This document shows, in pieces, positions 39,472 to 50,105 of a DNA stretch of 64,000 bases. Source of the DNA: Siphonodentalium dalli (lineage: Eukaryota > Mollusca > Scaphopoda > Gadilida > Siphonodentaliidae); assembly GCA_032622095.1 (NCBI GenBank), contig CP136063.1, forward strand, positions 276,761,426 through 276,825,425, in the 5' to 3' direction. The notes beneath the pieces are model-generated. The model was given only the letters and a program-made list of their open reading frames with translations, was not told the DNA's origin and did not search any database. The first letter of the stretch is position 1. Every line of letters starts with the position of its first letter. A program made the position numbers and the translations under genes.

Positions 39472-39948
39472 ATGTTTGAAATCTTGGCAAACCAAGAAAG
39501 GAATCTTTCGTTCTTTTGCAGTATGAATTCCTGGTCAGACGAGGTGGTAAGCTACATTACCAGCCAATGCAATGTTGAAGTTCATTACTATACGCATGAA
39601 GAGCTAATAGATCTTAACCTTTCTGGTATCACCCGTATACAAGATTCGATATCAGTCCTGGATAAGGATCTAAATGTGTTCTGGCTCCACAGAATCAAAG
39701 CTGGGAGCAACTTCATCTTCTTCTATGTTGGATACCACCATAGAACAATCGACTTTCGTCCAATTCGAGATTTCAATGTTTTTATCCACAAGAAAACCAG
39801 CAACATTACATTAAGGATTTCTATGGCAGAGAACAGAATCTGCAGGAGATTCTTAAAAGACATGTACATTAACCTCAAGATTAGTGTCCTTTATCGCATC
39901 TACCGTTACTATTTCTTCATGGACATAAATTTCGCAGAAGAGATGTAA
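39472..39948 (+). CDS. Unknown 158-codon open frame
   Basis: ATG at 39472 lies just after a short imperfect duplication (ttgaaatcttgacaaaacc). The protein has an acidic-basic mixed first half (SWSDEVVSYITSQCNVEVHY) and an aromatic-rich second half (FIFFYVGYHHRTIDFRPIRD) ending FFMDINFAEEM. I recognise no domain. A decayed copy of its second half at 40330-40530 indicates it belongs to a duplicated, perhaps mobile, coding sequence. It is on the same strand as 38169-39089, 382 bp downstream, and could be a further part of the same element or gene. Confidence 0.4.
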   Translation: MFEILANQERNLSFFCSMNSWSDEVVSYITSQCNVEVHYYTHEELIDLNLSGITRIQDSISVLDKDLNVFWLHRIKAGSNFIFFYVGYHHRTIDFRPIRDFNVFIHKKTSNITLRISMAENRICRRFLKDMYINLKISVLYRIYRYYFFMDINFAEEM

Positions 39949-40329
39949 CTTACTCCTAATCTGAACTATAACTACCTTAAAATCAGTGTCCATTTTAATT
40001 GATTGACATTACATTCATGGACATTTACTTTGAAATAATATTATATTAAATTACCTTAAATCTCTGCCCATATTTAATTGTATTGACATTGTATTCGTGG
40101 ACATATACCTTGAGAATAGACTGAATATTATATTAAATTACCTAAAAATCAGTACCCATAATTAACTATGTTGACATTACATTTGTGGTCAATTGCTTTG
40201 AAAATGAACTGGATACATAATCTCATAAATTTAATTTAAATAACAATAATTCTTATTATCAGTATTGCTATCATAAATACTGACACTAATTCTTAAATAC
40301 ATACTTTAATTGGATAAGAATTTAATCTT

Positions 40330-40530
40330 TTCTATTTATACCAGCATAAAACAACTGACTTTCGTTCAGTTCAGACTTTAATGTATTTATCCACAAAAAG
40401 ACCAACAACATTACATTAATGATTTCTATCGCAGAGAACATAATCTTAAAAGACATTTACATTTAACCACAGATTTGCGTACTTTATCACATCTGCCAAT
40501 ATATTTCAACATGGACATAAACTTCGGAGG
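40330..40530 (+). pseudogene. Decayed copy of the 3' half of 39472-39948
   Basis: It matches 39730-39935 through acaa.tgactttcgt, gtttatccaca, acattacatta, atttctat.gcagagaaca, tcttaaaagacat and catggacataaa. Indels break the frame. Surrounding sequence (39960-40260 and 41170-41450) also repeats, with phrases such as ttaccttaaaatcagtgtcc. Confidence 0.6.
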
Positions 40531-40539
40531 AAAAATAAA

Positions 40540-42370
40540 TTTCCTCCTAATTTTTAAATCTAAAACATAGTCGTACAAAACGACGTACTTTATCGCACAG
40601 GGTTATAGATGCGTAAACTTAAACCAAAATTTGGGTACAAACATAATCATGTTTGATCACGAGATCTTTCACTCGTATAGATCACTACATCATACCGCAT
40701 GACATTTCAGATAAGTAAGCTATACACTGATATTGCGAAGTACTTAGACGAAAATAAAACATAATTATAAAGTACAAGTATTTTGGCAGTATTGCTATTT
40801 AGTTATGGAATGGGGATAATTTGAAGAGCAGAATCATAGGAACTATATCTTTGGCCGGGGGATGCGCGCAGTTATACTGCGTTAAACATTCTTTCCAATA
40901 ATTTCTTTGCCGAAGACAGTCGCTTGTGTTGACAACCCTCCCTCCCTCCCTGTTTTTTGTTTTGGGACATACGCATTCGATAGATGTCTCCCCCTTTGGC
41001 ATACATCTGTATAGGCGGTTATTGTGCCTCAAAAATTGTCACCCACATGTTTGTATTGGTTACTACTACATTTATTGTATCGGCTTCCTGTAAATAATTA
41101 TGATTTTCTAAACAGGTAGCTATAAAACGCATTCCAGTTGTTGTCTTTCACTCTAACCCTGTGGGATAAATAGTCAATTACCTTAAAATCAGTGTCCATA
41201 TTTATTTGTATTTCTATGTATCCAATCATGTTTCCTAACAGATGTCCGCAATGTAATATTCCTGGACATTTGTTTTGAAGTAAGAATGAATACATATTTT
41301 CGGTTAATTTTAACTTACAAAATCGGTTTTCTTTTTACAATTAATTTAAATTAGTATTAGTGTTATTGTCATAAATACTGGCACTATTTTCTTAAATGCA
41401 TACCTTGATTTGATAGGAATTCAACCTTTTATCAAAGTAAGATATGTAATTTGAGAAAACTTAAACTTTTTCCAAGTCATTTATTGGTATTTGTTTAACT
41501 TTAACCTTTTCCAAGTCATTTAATGGTAATTGTTTAACTTTAACTTTTCAACATCAAAAAATGTTTTAACAAGGTATGACAAAAATTATTGTTTATGCTT
41601 TTTATTTTTTAATTTTATAGCTACCATGGCATTATGCCATCTACGGGTTATGGGTTGGGCCCCTTTTTCCTTCCCTGGAGAGCTTTGGTTTCGTCGGTTT
41701 TTAGATAGGATCTGCGTTTATTAACGTGGCCGAGCTAACCTTGTACAACTTCTTGCGAGTAAAGGCCGAAAAGTTTTGTGTTCATATGCTTAATATGGCA
41801 CAGGTTAGCGACTTGCAACTGAGGAAGATCCTATTGGTTGTATCTTTCTTTTGACTTTTCAAAAACTTTACCTCTTTGGTCTTCTAAAATTTTAAAGTTT
41901 TACCTTTTTCCTTAAATTACAAATTCTTAGGTATCTTTGATTTTAATTACCCTCTTTCGATCTGTACGTTCTTAATTACTTTTCAAAATATTTCCAGCCG
42001 CTCCGTGACTTTGCTCTCCGACTCAAAATTTTATGCCAAGAACACGAGGAACACAGTGTCTGCATGTGATTGGGACCCTGACCCTAATATATCCCCTTTC
42101 TTTCATATACTTTGCAGACACTCTCCTCTTGTTCTTGACATCCATTACATTTTTGCTCCGCCAATATTATGTGGGTAAAATGACGAATATGTTTGAGGCG
42201 TTTTTCTTTCTTACTAAAACCTATGTTGACTAACAAATAGGCCATTTATGGTCTACCTGCCAGTGCTTCACTTTGACTTGTTTTCTGTCATTCTGGTGTG
42301 CTAGGTTTGGTGTTGCTTACCCTGGAACTCGTGTTACCTGGTCTGACACCCACTTACCTGATTGGTTACA
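40540..42370. other. AT-rich sequence without recognised genes
   Basis: 41170-41450 is a diverged repeat of 39960-40330 (ttaccttaaaatcagtgtcc; tgtcataaatactggcacta). A short hydrophobic frame (42033-42233, 66 codons) has no supporting evidence. The region ends against the third satellite block. Confidence 0.4.
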
Positions 42371-42377
42371 CATAAAA

Positions 42378-43001
42378 ACACACCAACCTGCATTAGGCTG
42401 GTATCACATGTCACACTCACCATACCAACCTGCATTAGGCTGGTATCACATGTCACACTCACCTCACCAACCTGCATTAGGCTGGTATCACATATCACAC
42501 TCACCACACCAACCTGCATTAGGCTGGTATCACATGTCACACTCACCTCACCAACCTGCATTAGGCTGGTATCACATGTCACACTCACCACACCAACCTG
42601 CATTAGGCTGGTATCACATGTCACACTCACCACACCAACCTGCATTAGGCTGGTATCACATGTCACGCTCACCACACCAACCTGCATTAGGCTGGTATCA
42701 CATGTCACGCTCACCACACCAACCTGCATTAGGCTGGTATCACATGTCACACTCACCACACCAACCTGCATTAGGCTGGTATCACATGTCACACTCACCA
42801 CACCAACCTGCATTAGGCTGGTATCACATACACACTCACCACACCAACCTGCATTAGGCTGGTATCACATGTCACGCTCACCACACCAACCTGCATTAGG
42901 CTGGTATCACATGTCACACTCACCACATCAACCTGCATTAGGCTGGTATCACATGTCACACTCACCTCACCAACCTGCATTAGGCTGGTATCACATGCAC
43001 T
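42378..43001. repeat. Main 42-bp satellite, block 3, about 15 units
   Basis: The same unit and variants as blocks 1 and 2, with a few cctcacc variants. It ends in atcacatgcactctgtacct, which continues into the right flank shared with 44825-44930. Confidence 0.95.
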
Positions 43002-43149
43002 CTGTACCTGCTAACATAATATCATACTTCCACGCATCCCTCTACATGCTTTCTCCATTACATTAGATTTATTTATTGAGATGAATGTAAGCAACATGCA
43101 ATACCCCCCCTTTTACCATGTCCCTGATCTGCACTGCATAGCTATATCA
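43002..43149. repeat. Right flank, then left flank, of the satellite-bearing element
   Basis: 43002-43095 matches 44838-44930 (acctgct, cttctacatgctttctcca or near variant, gagatgaatgtaa). 43105-43149 matches 16118-16165 (accatgtccctgatctgcac). So one element copy ends and another begins here. Confidence 0.7.
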
Positions 43150-44340
43150 TCCTTTCCAAATTACTATATATATCCAAATATTCCATAGCTATTTCTTCCT
43201 TTCCAAATTACTTTTTATATCCAAATATTCCATAGCTATTTCCTCCTTTCCAAATTACTATATATATCCAAATATTCCATAGCTATTTCTTCCTTTCCAA
43301 ATTACTTTTTATATCCAAATATTCCATAGCTATTTCCTCCTTTCCAAATTACTATATATATCCAAATATTCCATAGCTATTTCCTCCTTTCCAAATTACT
43401 ATATATAATATATATAATATATCATTGTTGTTGGAGTTGTTCCTAAATGGAATATTTGGATATATATAGTAATTTGGAAAGGAGGAAATAGCTATGGAAT
43501 ATTTGGATATATAATATATCCAAATATTCCATAGCTATTTCCTCCTTTCCAAATTACTATATATATCCAAATATTCCATAGCTATTTCCTCCTTTCCAAA
43601 TTACTATATATAATATATATAATATATCATTGTTGTTGGAGTTGTTCCTAAATGGAATATTTGGATATATATAGTAATTTGGAAAGGAGGAAATAGCTAT
43701 GGAAAATTTCCTCCTTTCCAAATTACTATATATATCCAAATATTCCATAGCTATTTCCTCCTTTCCAAATTACTATATATATCCAAATATTCCATAGCTA
43801 TTTCCTCCTTTCCAAATTACTATATATATCCAAATATTCCATAGCTATTTCCTCCTTTCCAAATTACTATATATATCCAAATATTCCATAGCTATTTCCT
43901 CCTTTCCAAATTACTATATATAATATATATAATATATCATTGTTGTTGGAGTTGTTCCTAAATGGAATATTTGGATATATATAGTAATTTGGAAAGGAGG
44001 AAATAGCTATGGAAAATTTCCTCCTTTCCAAATTACTATATATATCCAAATATTCCATAGCTATTTCCTCCTTTCCAAATTACTATATATATCCAAATAT
44101 TCCATAGCTATTTCCTCCTTTCCAAATTCCTATATATATCCAAATATTCCATAGCTATTTCCTCCTTTCCAAATTACTATATATATCCAAATATTCCATA
44201 GCTATTTCCTCCTTTCCAAATTCCTATATATATCCAAATATTCCATAGCTATTTCCTCCTTTCCAAATTACTATATATATCCAAATATTCCATAGCTATT
44301 TCCTCCTTTCCAAATTACTATATATATCCAAATATTCCAT
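43150..44340. repeat. 47-bp tandem array with inverted segments, about 25 units
   Basis: The unit is aaattactatatatatccaa plus atattccatagctatttcct and cctttcc, 47 bp. It is an expansion of sequence present once at 16170-16205. At 43396-43500, 43595-43710 and 43910-44020 the array switches strand around atatataatatatcattgtt and gttggagttgttcctaaatg, giving large hairpins. Two of these segments (43557-43748 and 43867-44058) are identical copies 310 bp apart. Confidence 0.9.
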
Positions 44341-44342
44341 CA

Positions 44343-44930
44343 TAATAGCTACCTGTAACCCATTACATCCACATTGCAAAGTTATTCCCGCTTAGGCAGG
44401 GGCACCGGAAGCATCCAAGGGCAGGGGGGCAGAGCCTACAAAAAGGGCACTTTTCCGCAAAAAAGGGCATTTTCTCTGCAAACTCGGGAAAATAACCATA
44501 AATTCATTGTGGCAAAAATCCCTATTTTAATGGTATTTGTCGGTTTTTATGGCCGTTTTGTGATAAAATTGACAAAAAATGAATATTCCTTGTGATATTG
44601 GTGGTATTTGGACCAAAAAAGTCACATTTTGCTATAAAAACACAAGATTAAACATACAAAAAGCATTTTCTGTCTCCAGAAAAGGGCAAGTCCTGCCCCC
44701 GCTCGCCCCCCTTGGTCAAGGGCAGGGGGGTCAGCTGCCCCCCCTCTTCCGGCGCCCCTGCGCTTAGGCGCTGCATTCGTCAGCCCAAATGTCACGCTCA
44801 CCACACCAACCTGCATTAGGCTGGTTTATATAACAAGCAGACTCTACCTGCTCTGGCATACCATCATACTACCAAGCATCCTTCTACATGCTTTCTCCAT
44901 TACACTATGTTTTTTCTTGAGATGAATGTA
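44343..44930. repeat. Satellite-bearing element with a single 42-bp unit
   Basis: Left flank (cctgtaacccattacatcc...gcgctgcattcgtcagccc) is followed by just one unit, cacgctcaccacaccaacct plus gcattaggctgg, at 44792-44825. The right flank (tctacctgct...gagatgaatgtaa) follows. A hAT-like MITE interrupts the left flank at 44397-44760. Confidence 0.75.
44397..44760. mobile_element. 364-bp hAT-like MITE, complete
   Basis: The 8-bp TSD CGCTTAGG lies at 44389-44396 and 44761-44768. The terminal inverted repeats are CAGGGGCACCGGAAG on the left and the complement of CAGGGGCGCCGGAAG on the right. Eight-base duplications and a CAGGGG start are standard hAT features. The interior has aaaagggca repeats near both ends and no transposase. 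Confidence 0.9.
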
Positions 44931-45654
44931 ATTTTCTGGTCGTTGAGTTCTGGAGGCATTCATTGCCCATTGAATCACCAGCGTTCAATTGACAAGAACT
45001 ACTTGTCTGCTGTAGTAATTGTGTATTATGTATTTATAAACAATGGAGAGTGCCTTATAACGAGCAAAAAAAATAATCGACAGGTGCGAAGTGACAAGGT
45101 GTTGTTTCTTGGTCGCCCCTCATGTAGAAAAAACAACAAAATATGTGCAATAATTCACTTCAGGTTGGTCTATGAGTTTTCCGACGACGAGTCGTGTCTA
45201 TTCCATCTGAGTCGTCTTTGTCTGATGCCTTTGAAGCGCTTGTTTTAGAACTTTTCAAGATTTTCGATCTTGCTGGCACTAGCGTAAGAGCCAATTGGCA
45301 AAATAAAATAACATCTGAGAGTCGTCCACAAGATGTCCAGGCATTGAGTTTGTGTTATACCTTCTGTTTTTATCATTTGCTGGATTGTTTAATGCATTTG
45401 AAACCACGATGATGCACGTTTTTAGGGCTTTGTTTTCTTTCTGTGTGGGAATAGTGTCGATTGATGATGAAATAATCCGTTATAATTGCTAACATTTTTA
45501 GAACTTATCAAGGTTTTGTGTTTTTATCATTTACTAGTTTGGCTAATGTGTTTGAAACCATGATGGCACTCGTTTTCAAGAATTTGTTTTCTTTCTGTGC
45601 AGGTGTAGTGTCGATTGATGATGAAATAATCCGTTCCATAATGATTGATTATCA
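44931..45654. other. Sequence with a local duplication, no recognised gene
   Basis: 45405-45490 and 45560-45640 are direct copies (ttgttttctttctgtg, agtgtcgattgatgatgaaa, taatccgtt). Two overlapping frames at 44907-45248 and 45194-45412 show no known domain. The second includes SESSLSDAFEALVLELFKIF and could be an exon, but nothing supports that. Confidence 0.35.
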
Positions 45655-45780
45655 ACAAGCCTGATTATAGTGTGTCTGTCATTTGCAGAATTAGGTCCCC
45701 AGAGGGTGAATTTAGTGATGCTATCCTGCATAGCGGCTAGCATCACCAAATTCACCCTCTGGGGACCTCATTTTGCATGG
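45655..45780. mobile_element. Partial MITE family A, one hairpin only
   Basis: Starts caagcctgattatagtgtgt, followed by a single terminal hairpin (45690-45780). The spacer and second hairpin are missing. It directly precedes a complete copy. Confidence 0.6.
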
Positions 45781-45818
45781 CCTCATCTACTCATCTACTT
45801 TGGGAGCTGTCTGCTTAG

Positions 45819-46656
45819 CAAGCCTGAATTTAACCCTTTACCCAACAGAAGGGCCCTGTGCCAATGCATTCTCTTATATATGCGAGTCGACCATAGGTCG
45901 CCTCGCATATATAAGAGAATGCATTGGCTTAACACATTAAAAATGATCAAATTGTAGAAAATGTAGAAAATATTATAAGAAAAATGGTAAAAAGTGTTAA
46001 AAAAAGATTTTTTTTAGGCCAATGCATTCTCTTATATATGCGAGGCGACCTATGGTCGACTCGCATATATAAGAGAATGCATTGGCACAGGGCATAATTG
46101 TAACCATCACAATGTGGTCAATGAACCGGTTCCAATGATATCCATATTTGTATGGTATTGAGACAGACCGAAGATATTTTAGGCTGTTGAAGCTTTATTT
46201 GGCCGTTTTTGGCCGGTTTGTTGGGTAAAGGGTTAATGTGCTCTGACATTTGCAGAATGAGGTCCCTCAGAGGATAAATTTAGTGATGCTCTCCCGCACA
46301 GTGGGCCAGCATCACTAAATTCACCCTCTGGGGACCTCATTCTTCTTAGGCTCATCTTCTCGGAAGTATCTATAGTCTCAAATTAACAATGATTTTAGTT
46401 ACCTTTTCCCTTCTGTTGAGTTTCTATGTCCAGTAATTTACAGAAGATAAAATGCATAATCGAGGTGACTAAAGGGTGAACATCACCAACTTCAACTGGG
46501 GAACTTGAATCTGATCCTAGGTCACCCATAGCAGTTGAGGCCTGAGCAGAATGAGGGTGAATTGGTGATGCTAGCCCACCATGCAGGATAGCATCACTAA
46601 GTTCACCCTCTGGGGACCTCATTCTGCAAATGACAGACACACTAAATTCAGGCTTG
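45819..46656. mobile_element. MITE family A copy split by a family B MITE
   Basis: The 8-bp TSD CTGCTTAG lies at 45811-45818 and 46657-46664. The ends are CAAGCCTGAATTT and its complement. Removing the family B insertion (45834-46232 plus one TTAA) leaves about 435 bp, the normal length. The insertion lies in the left terminal repeat at the sequence gaatTTAAtg, created from gaatttagtg by one base change. Confidence 0.85.
45834..46232. mobile_element. TTAA MITE family B, nested, complete
   Basis: TTAA lies at 45830-45833 and 46233-46236. The ends are CCCTTTACCCAACA and its exact complement. It is an inverted copy of 1529-1920 with both family G palindromes (45862-45928 and 46018-46086). Confidence 0.85.
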
Positions 46657-46712
46657 CTGCTTAGGCTCTCCAATACAGGCCTACAATTAATGATCTACAG
46701 GTGTGGATTTAA

Positions 46713-47142
46713 CCCTTTCAATGCCAGGTGCCGATCTCATCGGCCCTAATTTACGGTCTGTAAAATCAGCCCTAAAAATTAAAAAATTTTTTTTTTTTTT
46801 TTTTTTTTAGATATTTTTGGGTTGAATTTGTTTTGGGTATGCTTAAGCATGCTATAGCGAATTTAAAAACAAACTAGATAAAACCTTAGGGGCATGTTAT
46901 AACTCAAAACTATCACCAAGTATTCATAGTAATACTTTTGATGCCCATGAAAAACGTAAGATTCCCTGGCACTAAACCTACAAAATAAGTCTGTTAAAGA
47001 ATATAAGAAAAAATTATTAAAATTGTAAAAAATAATAACAAATGATGAAAAAAGGCGACCTATGGTCGACTCGCATATATAAGAGAATGCATTGTCATAA
47101 AGTATATGGGTTGATACAAAGTCGGACCTGGTACTGAAAGGG
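46713..47142. mobile_element. TTAA-flanked MITE with CCCTTTCA ends
   Basis: TTAA lies at 46709-46712 and 47143-47146. Left CCCTTTCAATGCCAGG matches the complement of the right end, CCCTTTCAGTACCAGG. A T-run lies at about 46786-46808, and half of a family G palindrome is at 47052-47095. Its ends differ from those of family B, so it is a separate family using the same target. Confidence 0.7.
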
Positions 47143-47146
47143 TTAA

Positions 47147-47459
47147 CAAGAGTGGTCCTGAGTTGTCTCTACCAAATTTATAAATTTATCTTAGCAAATA
47201 GCTAGTGCTGAGTGTATTAACTGTGTACATATGGCATATTAATTCTGTAGGTGCCAGTGCAATTTAAACTTATATGTGATACCTGTATTTTGAGATTTGG
47301 TTGGGGAGGCAGATAAAGTTTCGAGGGGCACAGCCCCCCCCCCCCCATAGCTACTTTTCTGCCCTGCCTCCCTGACCCCAAATTTGAAACAACATATTCT
47401 ATTTAATACAAGAAAATCAAGATTCATTTCCTGCATTTAACAATGACATAATTTTTATA
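47147..47459. other. Short stretch without recognised genes
   Basis: Contains a C-run at about 47333-47347. Nothing else is recognised. Confidence 0.4.
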
Positions 47460-48850
47460 CGCCCGTTTGAAAAAACGGTTGTATTATGTAAATGGGTTGT
47501 CCGTCCATCTGTCGTCCATGCACTTTTGGTTTCCGGATGATAACTTTAGATTGAATCAAGTGAACTGAACCAAATTTGGTATGTTAGTTTACCACACCAA
47601 AATACAGATCAAGTTCGAATATGGGATTTGTCCGCATGATTTTGACTGAGTTATGCCCCTTTTTGTCCGCCGACCCAACGGGTTCGGAGGACTATTATAA
47701 TCAGCACGTCGAGCCGTGCGTCGTGCCATGTGTCCGAGTGTGCGTCCGAGGTTTCCGGATGATAACTTTAGCTAGAGTGATCCAAATTAAATTAAATTTG
47801 GTATGTGGGTTTACTAGCAGAAAAGACAGGTCAAGTTCGAATTCTCGTTCCGTTCGCCAATTTTCACCAGAGTTATGCCCCTTTTTTACTTAGAAAACCC
47901 CTGATGATAACTTTAGTAGAGTTAATCGGATTCAAACCAAATTTGGTATATTACTTTCTCCCAGCAAAACACAGGTCAAGTTCGAACTTGGGTTCTGCCC
48001 GACCATTTTTGGCAGAGTTATGCCCCTTTTTTTTACATAGAAAATTCAGTTTTTCTTCTGTTTTTTGGTTTCCGGATGATAACTTGATTTTGGATTGTTT
48101 ATATGCAAAACCCTGTTTTTTTTGTGGATTACTTACAGCTCAAGTTCGAATTTCGGTTTAATCCGATTATTTTTGCGAGAGTTATGGCCCTTTTTTGTCC
48201 GCCAACCCGACATATAAAACTCCAAAAGTTGGTGTCCGGATGATAACTTTAGTAGAGTTAATCAGATTTAAACCAAATTTGGTATGTGTCTTTCTCCCAG
48301 CAAAACACAGGTCAAGTTCGAATTCGGGTTCCGCCTGCCAATTCGAACCAGAGTTATGTCCCTTTTTTACTTAGAATTTTTGCCAATTTGAGGTTTCCGG
48401 ATGATAACTTTAGTAAATGTTTACTGAATGAAATTAAATTTGGTATGTAGGTTTACTAGCACTAAAGACAGGTTTTTATGCGCAAACAAAAACGGTCGTA
48501 TCAAGCCGACACTTAGAGGCGGACATGAGGTCTACTGACCTTTTATTCAACTTAGATTTTACCTGATTTGCAGTTTCCGGATGATAACTTTAGATTGAAT
48601 CAAGTGAACTGAACCAAATTTGGTATATTAGTTTACCACCCCAAAATACAGATCAAGTTCGAATATGGGTTTTGTCTGCATGATTTTGACTGAGTTATGC
48701 CCCTTTTTCGACGTAGATTTTACCTGATATGCGGTTTCCAGATGATAACTTTAAGTCAAAGGTTTCAAACAAATGAATTAAACCTTGCCCCACTCTACTC
48801 CAGAAACGGGCATTTTATGCCACGCCCCTACGGCATGCTCTTGTTTATTA
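47460..48850 (+). repeat. Dispersed element with eight 165-bp tandem units
   Basis: It begins tatacgcccgtttgaaaaaa, where CCGTTTgaaaAAACGG forms a hairpin. tttccggatgataacttta then recurs near 47529, 47750, 47902, 48068, 48234, 48393, 48570 and 48733. Each unit continues with accaaatttggtat, aggtcaagttcgaa and gagttatgcccctttt. It ends near the hairpin atgccacgcccctacggcat and gctcttgttt. Units of this kind are carried by Helitron-like elements in other animals. That class is an inference here. Open frames of about 90-118 codons in it are by-products. Confidence 0.6.
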
Positions 48851-49002
48851 TAAAATATGAAGTATGATGAACCAGTTTAACAATCATCTCTCTTTGTCAT
48901 TATTTCAGATATTGAAGACGCTATTCAACATACGGGTGTGAAATCATATGAGCTGGACCAACATTTCCATTGTATTTAACATACAGTTGTTAGAAGATCA
49001 TA

Positions 49003-49453
49003 TGTGACCCGCCATATCAAATCCAGTCGGAAGTCGGGATTTTTTTTACCCTGTGCCAATGCATTCTCTTATATATGCGAGTCGACCATAGGTCGCCTCG
49101 CATATATAAGAGAATGCATTGGCCTAACAATTTTTTACAATTTTAATAATTTTTTCTTGTATTCTTTAACAATTTTATAATTTCACCCATAATTTCAAAC
49201 ATGAGCAGACGACACTCTTCTATATGCTTCTATATATGTGTGGGGCTCCCTGCAGGGTAATGGATGTTTTTTATTTTATGTCCTAAAAATTGTCAGAAAC
49301 ATTTATTTAAAAAAAATGATAAAAAATTGTTAGGCCAATGCATTCTCTTATATATGCGAGGCGACCTATGGTCGACTCGCATATATAAGAGAATGCATTG
49401 GCACAGGGTAAAAAAAAAACGACTTCCGACTGGATTTGATATGGCGGGTCACA
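49003..49453. mobile_element. TA-flanked MITE, family F, carrying paired palindromes
   Basis: The 36-bp terminal inverted repeat starts TGTGACCCGCCATATCAAAT on both strands. TA flanks at 49001-49002 and 49454-49455 suggest a Tc1/mariner-type target. Inside, a family G unit (ccctgtgcc...ggcacaggg) occupies 49050-49412. No coding sequence is present. Confidence 0.7.
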
Positions 49454-49862
49454 TATGAGATGCAGCTTCATCCTGGAGGTTTCAAAGATGGACACAAATA
49501 TTAAATTCAAATCTATGTTGTTAACTGCATCAATAGAAATGTGGTAACAGATGTTGGGGGGGGGGGGGTGAGTTACAACCCTCTTCTCAATATGGACTAA
49601 ATTCTTAGACTTATCACAGACTTATTCCAATGAATAAAACCAATAATCTTACTTTATTACACTCCTATGCGCGATTTCCAATGAAATGACGTTAACTAAA
49701 ATGGTAATTTCACTAGTGAATTATGTCATTTCACGTGTCGTCATTGACGTTACATCGCTTACTGAACTGATCTAGACTGAATTTTCGATGATTGATCTTT
49801 CTCCGTATCTGGACTTTCATGCATTAATTCTGGGTATTAATAGTCACTGGGATTTTTTTTAC

Positions 49863-50105
49863 CCTGTGCCAATGCATTCTCTTATATATGCGAGTCGACC
49901 ATAGGTCGCCTCGCATATATAAGAAAATGCATTGGCCTAACAATTATTTACAATTTTAATAATTTTTTCTTGTATTCTTTAACAATTTTATAATTTCACC
50001 CATACAGAGCCCCAGTCAAACATGAGCAGATGACACTCTTCTATATGCTTCTATATATGTGTGGGGCTCCCTGCAGGGTAATGGATGTTTTTTATTTTAT
50101 GTCCT
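49863..50105. mobile_element. Family G copy lacking its right half
   Basis: It aligns with 49050-49290 from taccctgtgccaatgcattc to taatggatgttttttatttt. It has one extra stretch (cagagccccagtca) that is missing in the 49-kb copy. That extra stretch pairs with gtggggctccctg to make an internal hairpin. The second palindrome is absent. Confidence 0.6.

Noticed and set aside
39701-39760. GIY-YIG-type endonuclease in FFYVGYHHRTIDF
   Set aside because: The spacing and residues do not fit GIY...YIG, and no downstream catalytic Arg/Glu pattern is seen.
46786-46808. Poly-T run as the tail of a minus-strand retroposon
   Set aside because: It lies inside a TTAA-flanked MITE with inverted ends, and no SINE or LINE sequence adjoins it.
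47621-48161. Frames of 90-118 codons in the 165-bp repeat element
   Set aside because: They follow the DNA repeat unit, change frame between units, and carry no domain.
49551-49568. G-run (and C-runs at 47333 and 55310) as G-quadruplex regulatory elements
   Set aside because: Single homopolymer runs without a promoter or gene nearby. More likely replication slippage or sequencing error.
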